Shown here piece after piece: positions 58,412-64,000 of a DNA stretch of 64,000 bases. Below the pieces are notes generated by a model. It had not been told where the DNA came from. It ran no database searches and saw only the letters and a program-made list of their open reading frames with translations. This stretch comes from Mikania micrantha (taxonomy: Eukaryota > Streptophyta > Magnoliopsida > Asterales > Asteraceae): positions 55,574,031 through 55,638,030 of the forward strand of contig CM018682.1 in NCBI GenBank assembly GCA_009363875.1, read 5' to 3'. Position 1 is the stretch's first letter. Each line of letters begins with the position of its first letter. A program made the position numbers and the translations under genes.

Positions 58412-59647
58412 GTGAGTTCATTTGTCCCTTTTCAAACTTATTTGTTTTTACTTCGGGACTGAGAAGCATGTTAAACATTTTAATAAATTATTAAAATGTT
58501 ATTTAATGCTTTTAAACATAACTATGATGTTTACAACAAGGCTTATGCTTGAAAACTAGTATACTTTGAGAAACTATGTGCTTGATGTTTATTCTACAAA
58601 CTAGATGCTTAAACTTGATGATTGATGCTTATGCTTGAAACGAGATGCTTGAACTTGATGCTTGAGTCTTATGCTATGAACTAAATGCTGAAACTTGAGG
58701 CTTGATGCTTATGCTACAAACTAGAGGCTTAAACTATATACTTGATGCTTATACTCTGAATTTCATGGTTGAACTATATGCTAATGCTTGAAACTATATG
58801 CTTGGAAACTATGATTGCGTGTAAAATGCTAAGCTTGTATCTAATCATGGGCTACGTAATTGCTAAACTTCTGCTATAGCAGGGCTTGTACCCATGTATT
58901 GAGATGCGTGAAAGCTAAACTATGACGAGGCTAAGCTATTATCTATATAAGAGACATGTAATTGCTAAACTTCTGCTATAGCAGGGCTTTTGTCTGCTTA
59001 TATGAGATATGTAATTGCTGGATTGTTTGTGTATGCATGGCTAGTGTCTATGTATGAGATACGTAATTGCTAAACTTCTGCTGGAGCAGGGCTTGTATCT
59101 TGTATTGGAGACACGTAATTGCTAGACTAGGCTTAACTAATTCATGAGATACGTAATGTCTAAACTTCTGCTAGAGCAGGGCTTGTATCTAGCTGTGAGC
59201 TACGTAATTGCTAAACTTCTGCTATAGCAGGGCTTGTACTCACGCTTGAGATTGGTGAAAGTGAAACTACGGTGCGTGTGAAAGTATGATGCTTGTTAAA
59301 CTTACTTTGAAGCTAATACTTACGAATGCTATAGACATGTAAACTTTGAAACAGTAAACTAAAGCTATGACGAGGAATGGTTTTAATGGTAGGTAAAATG
59401 CTTAATTATTATTAACAACAGTGTCATATGCGGATTAGTATGTGGTGGGACGGCGTCTGGGCGGGTTGTAGGCTCGACTCAGGGGTATGCCCTATATATA
59501 ACTATACCGATTTGGATATTACATGTGGAGTTAATGAGGTTAAGGTTTTACCGAAAGAGGTTTGCTAAAGCTATTTTTTTTAAACTTAAAAACTTTACGA
59601 ACTCACCAACCATTGTGTTGACTTTGTTTTCTTACATGCTTGCTCAG
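58412..59647 (+). other. Putative LTR-embedded intron (LTR H)
   Basis: The donor ACACAAG|GTGAGTTCAT is followed by GTCCC and GGGAC arms (about 58424 and 58456). The acceptor is CATGCTTGCTCAG. The length is 1,236 bp and includes the tandem units and TATATA block. Confidence 0.5.
58851..59253 (+). repeat. ~51-bp tandem array with CTGCTATAGCAG palindrome
   Basis: About seven units begin GTAATTGCTAAACTTCTGCT; most contain CTGCTATAGCAG or CTGCTAGAGCAG and end in a GAGATACGTAA-type join. A separate array of GATGCTTATGCT-type units precedes it (58550-58800). Confidence 0.88.
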
Positions 59648-60014
59648 GTGATGAACAGGTTTAAGCTATGGCTTTTGGATTGCATTACTAGACTGCCCAG
59701 ATAGAGGATCTAGTAGATTTTGGAAGCACATATTTTGTTGTTCATATGAATCTCTTTTGAATGTCTTGTACAGTTACAAGATAGAAAACTTTGATTCTTT
59801 TGATAGGTTTACCGAGTTAAATTACTGAACATTGACATTGTAATTTAACTTTGTAATCCTAGTTAATGCTTGATTGTGCTTTAGTTATTCTTAACATTGA
59901 TGCTATGTAAACAATCTGATCATCATGATTATCACTCATGATATCGCGCCCCGAGAACCTACCACCCGACGGGGACTTCGATCCAACCCCGCCGGCTCGG
60001 GGTGTGACACTTGA

Positions 60015-63000
60015 GAACTAACTTTTGCACAAGCCTAACAAGAGAACAGCTCAGCAATCATTTCGAGTTCGATGAAGATGATGATGCCGAACAAGGTTCG
60101 CAAGAAGCAGCGGGCCGAACCAGGGGCGAACCGGCTTGCTTCTTGGACGAACCTTGCAGCCCAAACTTGTTGGCTAGCCGAACCTCGATGCACCGAACCC
60201 TTGAGCTGCGAACCTCCCCACCACCGAAACCTCTGTTAGCCATCACCCTCAACGAACCTTCATGACTCAGACGAAACCTGTTGCTACTCCATGCTCACAA
60301 ACCTTACATCTTGCATGCGAACCTGTGTGTGTTAGCCACGAACCATCTCTACCGAACCTACCTAACCGCGAACCTTCTTGGTTAGACTACCCTCGACCGA
60401 ACCTGTGTTACAGCAGAACCCCCATAACAATTCACCCCGGCCGAACCTTTCTTCACCACCGAACCTTGGGTTTGCCAACTACTTGCATGGTCACGAACCT
60501 TAGTGGGGGAAGGGCTAGTAGGTTCGTTGATCCATGGTGATCAGACCTAGGACATGGGACTGTCGAACCACAACACCAATTCACTTGACACAAACCCATT
60601 ATCTCGACTGAAAACTAGATTGCCCATCTCCTTTGTTCGGCCCAACACCACGGATTGGATCTAAGGAATCCTTTTGGGCAAATGGCTTGGTTCACCCACA
60701 CACAAGGCACAAATACTTCATTAGGCCCAACCGATTTCGGCACAAATGATTCATTTGGCTCATATAGTTAATAAAATAATTTAACACTTTAAACAAATTA
60801 ATTGTGTTAGTATGCATGAAATCATTTACTACTTACGTGTTATTACAAAAGTGACAAGTTTTGAATAAGTAGTTTCCTAAAGACAAAAACATGGTACTTT
60901 GACTATGATGACAAGTGGTTATAAAGGAATCAAGACAATTGAACAACGATGATACAAGAATTATGTACAAAACTATGTTACAAGAGGTTAAGGGTTACTA
61001 ACCTTTAACTTGAAACCTAAAGTTTTTATAATTTGAATCATTTGGGTTATGACATTAAACAAGCGATCATAAAACAACTTAACAAGTATATTAGCCTTAA
61101 CTAATTAGGCTTATTGCCATTAAAATCTCTAACAAGCAAATTGGGCCGAATGAAGACCGTGATTCCCGAGTGTTAGCTAACCTTAGGGCTAACACCAACA
61201 CGCACACAAGTCACCTAAAACTTATACTTACAAGTTACAAACAATATGAAATCAATACAGGATCGTTAAAACAACCTCAAGTACAATCAAGAGCGCGTGC
61301 ATTTCTTGTTTAAGCTAAGTCAACCACTTCAAACACAAGGTGAGTTCATATGCCCATTTTCTTTAATCTTAACTGGTTTTAAACTCTCGGGGTTGAGAAA
61401 CATGCTTACTTTTATTTAGTTAAAAGTTTCAGCTTAACATATTGCTTATACTTTGATTTAGATAATATTGTTTGACTTGTTATCATTTATCATTGTATGC
61501 ATGCTTGTATGATCATGTTATGACATGAATACTAAGATGAATATGATAATATAATTTCATAACTCATCAACACAATAGAATAATATAGTTGTAAGATTAT
61601 ATCTTATGACACCTAGTTATTCTTACAAGAGCGAACATTGAGAGAATCACAGGTGAATATGGTGACAAGAACAAAACATATGAATGATATGAAGATAACA
61701 CATCTTCATAATAACATTCAACACTAGAGTTAAGTAAGTGTAATAAGACAAGTTCTTATAACGCTTAGCTTACAACTCAACACATATTACGAGATAACAT
61801 GGAACAAGAATCATCCACCACCTGAGTCGACTAAGTGTAGTAAGACTAGTTCTTACCACAACTTAGTGACAACATGGTGATTATATGGAACAACAATGAA
61901 TGATAATCATGATAATATAACTTCATGATAACAACATCATTCACACAACAATTAACATAATTTAATAAGACAAGATCTTATTTAACTTTGTTAACAACGA
62001 GAACAGACAACATTGAGAATAAACAACATTGATGAACACAATACAATTGATTACTATTAAACTGTCTGCATTATATCATTTCAATCATGTGCCATGTACT
62101 CAAGTTTGATCATTGTAAGTCCCTTTTCATAAATCGCTGACCAGTTAGTTTGATGTGACTAAACCGACGATAGCATAGTGGTATCATAGGTTTGACAAAC
62201 CTCTAGCTTGTAGGGCTAGTATGTTGATCGTACTCAATCATTGGCCAGTAACTATGAACGGTGATAGGGAGTCTCAAGTCAGGGTCTGGTAAGCGACACA
62301 TGGTGATATTAATCTGTAGTGAAATTGTAATTAATCCATCGTTACCTGTTGACTAGTAGAATGAGGAATTTATTCTCTCAAGTCATAACACTAGTAACCG
62401 TTTCGATGAGGTCTATGGTTACATATGGTGATAGAGGTAAATCAGATGCATTGTAATCTGATTACGTGAGGATTGCAATGGATTCCTTTTAGGCTCTATG
62501 CACTACATGTTGAGAACAAATATCAAATGGTTAACTAACACTTTTATTATCAACAGTGATTAACAATTATCACTTGTAAATATAACTATGGAAAGACCAT
62601 TGTGTGAACGGGTGAATCAAGCAACTTACAAACTACAAGCAACATGAATACTATGGTGATTGTGTATGTGAATGAATCAAGGTTTTCAATTATCAAACTT
62701 ATGAACTCACCAACCTAATGTTGACTTTGTTTAAATGCATGTTTTCTCAGGTGACGAACATGTTTAGTTACCAGGATTACAGGAACATAGCTAGTGGAGT
62801 TTAAGAAGGCCTAGCTACTTTTGTGTTGCATAATTTTGGATGACAAAACCATGAATTATCTTTTGTATATCTTGTACAGATACAAGATATGAACTCATTG
62901 ATTCTTTTGATTAGATTTACTTAGTTAAATTATGTGGAAACAATGTAATTTAACTTTGTAATTCTATATCATTGTCATGTTAGCATTTCTCAATTAATTA

Positions 63001-63112
63001 TTATGTGCTATGTAAACAATCTGATCATTTCGATTATCACAACGATATCACGCCCCGGGAATCTTACGCCCGGCGGAAAAGTCGATCCAGCCTGCCGGCT
63101 CGGGGTGTGACA
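60015..63112 (+). repeat. LTR I, remainder
   Basis: It resumes after LTR H with a CGAACC array (60090-60520), an AT-rich tract, the donor ACACAAG|GTGAGTTCAT (61339/61340) with GCCC and GGGGT arms, a region of ATGATAAC-like simple sequence, the acceptor GTTTTCTCAG (62750) and the end at 63112. Confidence 0.9.
61340..62750 (+). other. Putative LTR-embedded intron (LTR I)
   Basis: The donor and acceptor (AAATGCATGTTTTCTCAG) match those of LTR H in sequence and order. The length is 1,411 bp. Confidence 0.5.
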
Positions 63113-63117
63113 ATGAT

Positions 63118-64000
63118 AATTTAAAGTTTAAAATCATATGTAATAATTATTGAAAAATAATCAAATGAGTTAAGATTTTGATTCACCATAAATAAGTTAA
63201 TAATATTGTTTTATAGATTTTATATCATTATAAGTTTAAAAATGCTCCAAAATTTAAAATAAATAATTGAATAACTAATATAATATTAAAAGTTTATAAT
63301 CTTCTTTTTCAAATAATTTCATAAATAAATATTTAAAATTTAGAGTTAAAAATAATACTAATATATCCTCATTTTCTGAAATGACTGAAAAATATACTAA
63401 GGTTTTCACCGATAACTCCTCAACCATCGTGAACCAAGATAATAAATCTAGAATTCCATTTTTATTTGTTTTGTAGGTTTGACCGAGAACTTATGTGAAT
63501 ATTGAGAACCACCCTTTCATCCTAGAACCATTATTCTGGTTGGTCTTGAGTCTTGACCAAGAAATACCACCAACCACCAAGAACCCTTTATTTCGGCGAA
63601 GATGGACTAGAATGTAAAACCGAGAACCATTTGGATAAGTCCAAGTCTCTAACCATGCCTCTGTCAACCTACCACCATACTTCACTTAATCAAATGATTA
63701 TCATACCAACACAAGATATCTATTGATGTTATCAGTAAAGGAAGAGAAAGGAAAAGATCACAAATACAACTCTTTCTTCACCTTCTTCCTTTTCTTTCGT
63801 TCACCTGCAACCAAGAAACGACACCACCACCGTCGTTTTCCATTAAAAAGACCACCATCGGGCACCTCGAGAATGAACTGGGAGTGACCACTGATGTAGC
63901 CTACGCAAGCTCCGATAAGTCCATTCCATCAATCGATTGTTATTTTCAAAAGTATTTTTTAAGTAATTTCGGTTCCTTATAACCTGTATTCGAATATATC
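63118..64000. other. Undetermined repeat, possibly the rest of LTR J
   Basis: 63118-63460 is AT-rich with nothing recognisable. 63470-63900 is richer in AACCACC/CACC with a CT-rich stretch (63770-63800), like the leader parts of LTRs, but no TATA box or LTR end is visible. A 64-codon minus-strand frame at 63491-63685 has no clear family. Confidence 0.3.

Larger units (their letters stand above)
56121..60009 (+). mobile_element. Solo LTR H (3,889 bp) nested in LTR I
   Basis: It is bounded by TGTAACATCAGTGCC and CTCGGGGTGTGACA and flanked by CTTGA (56116-56120 and 60010-60014). It shares its start with LTR B. Features in order are the ACCGACGAGTTATTCGTATA block (about 56410), TGACGATTCGAACGAATACG (56538-56557), TTTACAATTTTGAAACTCAT (56646-56665), TATA (56910), a CCGAACC array (57340-57870), a donor (58411/58412), tandem units (58850-59253), the TATATA block (59430-59505) and an acceptor (59647). 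Confidence 0.95.
55022..63112 (+). mobile_element. Solo LTR I, interrupted by solo LTR H
   Basis: It is bounded by TGTGACATACAG (55022) and CTCGGGGTGTGACA (63112) and flanked by ATGAT (55017-55021 and 63113-63117). Without H it is about 4.2 kb (55022-56120 plus 60015-63112). No primer site or PPT adjoins, so it is a solo LTR. Confidence 0.92.

Overview
The window is plant nuclear heterochromatin made almost entirely of nested LTR retrotransposons. I see no intact host gene, tRNA, rRNA or CRISPR array. The coding remnants are Ty3/gypsy gag-pol with paired CCHC knuckles, an FIDD reverse-transcriptase box, HHCC/DDE integrase and a C-terminal chromodomain-like tail ending KYPHLF. Initiator-Met tRNA primer sites (TGGTATCAGAGCC) and LTRs of about 2 to 4.6 kb accompany them. 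This fits the Tekay/Del chromovirus clade in a eudicot; Asteraceae is a guess.

Layout. 1-662: primer site and 5' LTR of a minus-strand element (probably Ty1-copia) whose body lies left of the window. 663-2579: an older LTR of the D family. 2580-7632: element A, a heavily broken plus-strand gypsy; the 3' end of its LTR probably reappears at 50624-51641, so most of the window is nested inside A. 7633-9734: minus-strand LTR G. 9735-47042: element B, with a 5' LTR stub, broken gag-pol (10315-14886) and a 4.2 kb 3' LTR split by a large insertion; a second leader with primer site follows (47043-47208). The insertion is solo LTR E (minus, 16386-44292, target duplication ATGGG), itself holding two young elements. 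C (minus, 17685-29847, duplication AGTAG) has almost identical LTRs but a 5' LTR lacking its last 429 bp and the primer site. D (plus, 32039-43144, duplication CCCGA) has two 2,139-bp LTRs, an extra ORF before gag, and only two stops and one frameshift in gag-pol. 47209-50623: minus-strand remnant F (gag, protease, 5' LTR).

Right part. 51642-51919: a GC-rich coding-like fragment. 52731-53189: a hAT-type MITE with a perfect 8-bp duplication (CATACCAT). 54159 onward: LTR J, interrupted by solo LTR I (55022-63112, ATGAT), itself interrupted by solo LTR H (56121-60009, CTTGA).

Most interesting signal: at least eight otherwise diverged LTR families, on both strands, share one internal layout. An AG|GTGAGT-like splice donor is followed directly by a small hairpin whose arms covary between families (GCCCC/GGGGC, GTCCC/GGGAC, AGCCCCA/TGGGGCT). 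A matching acceptor (TTCTCAG|GTGACGAAC or TTTTTGCAG|GG) lies about 0.5-1.4 kb downstream, just before the LTR end. This predicts an intron carried inside the LTR leader. Several families also share U3 modules upstream of a TATA box and irregular CGAACC or CATTCG arrays in the transcribed leader.
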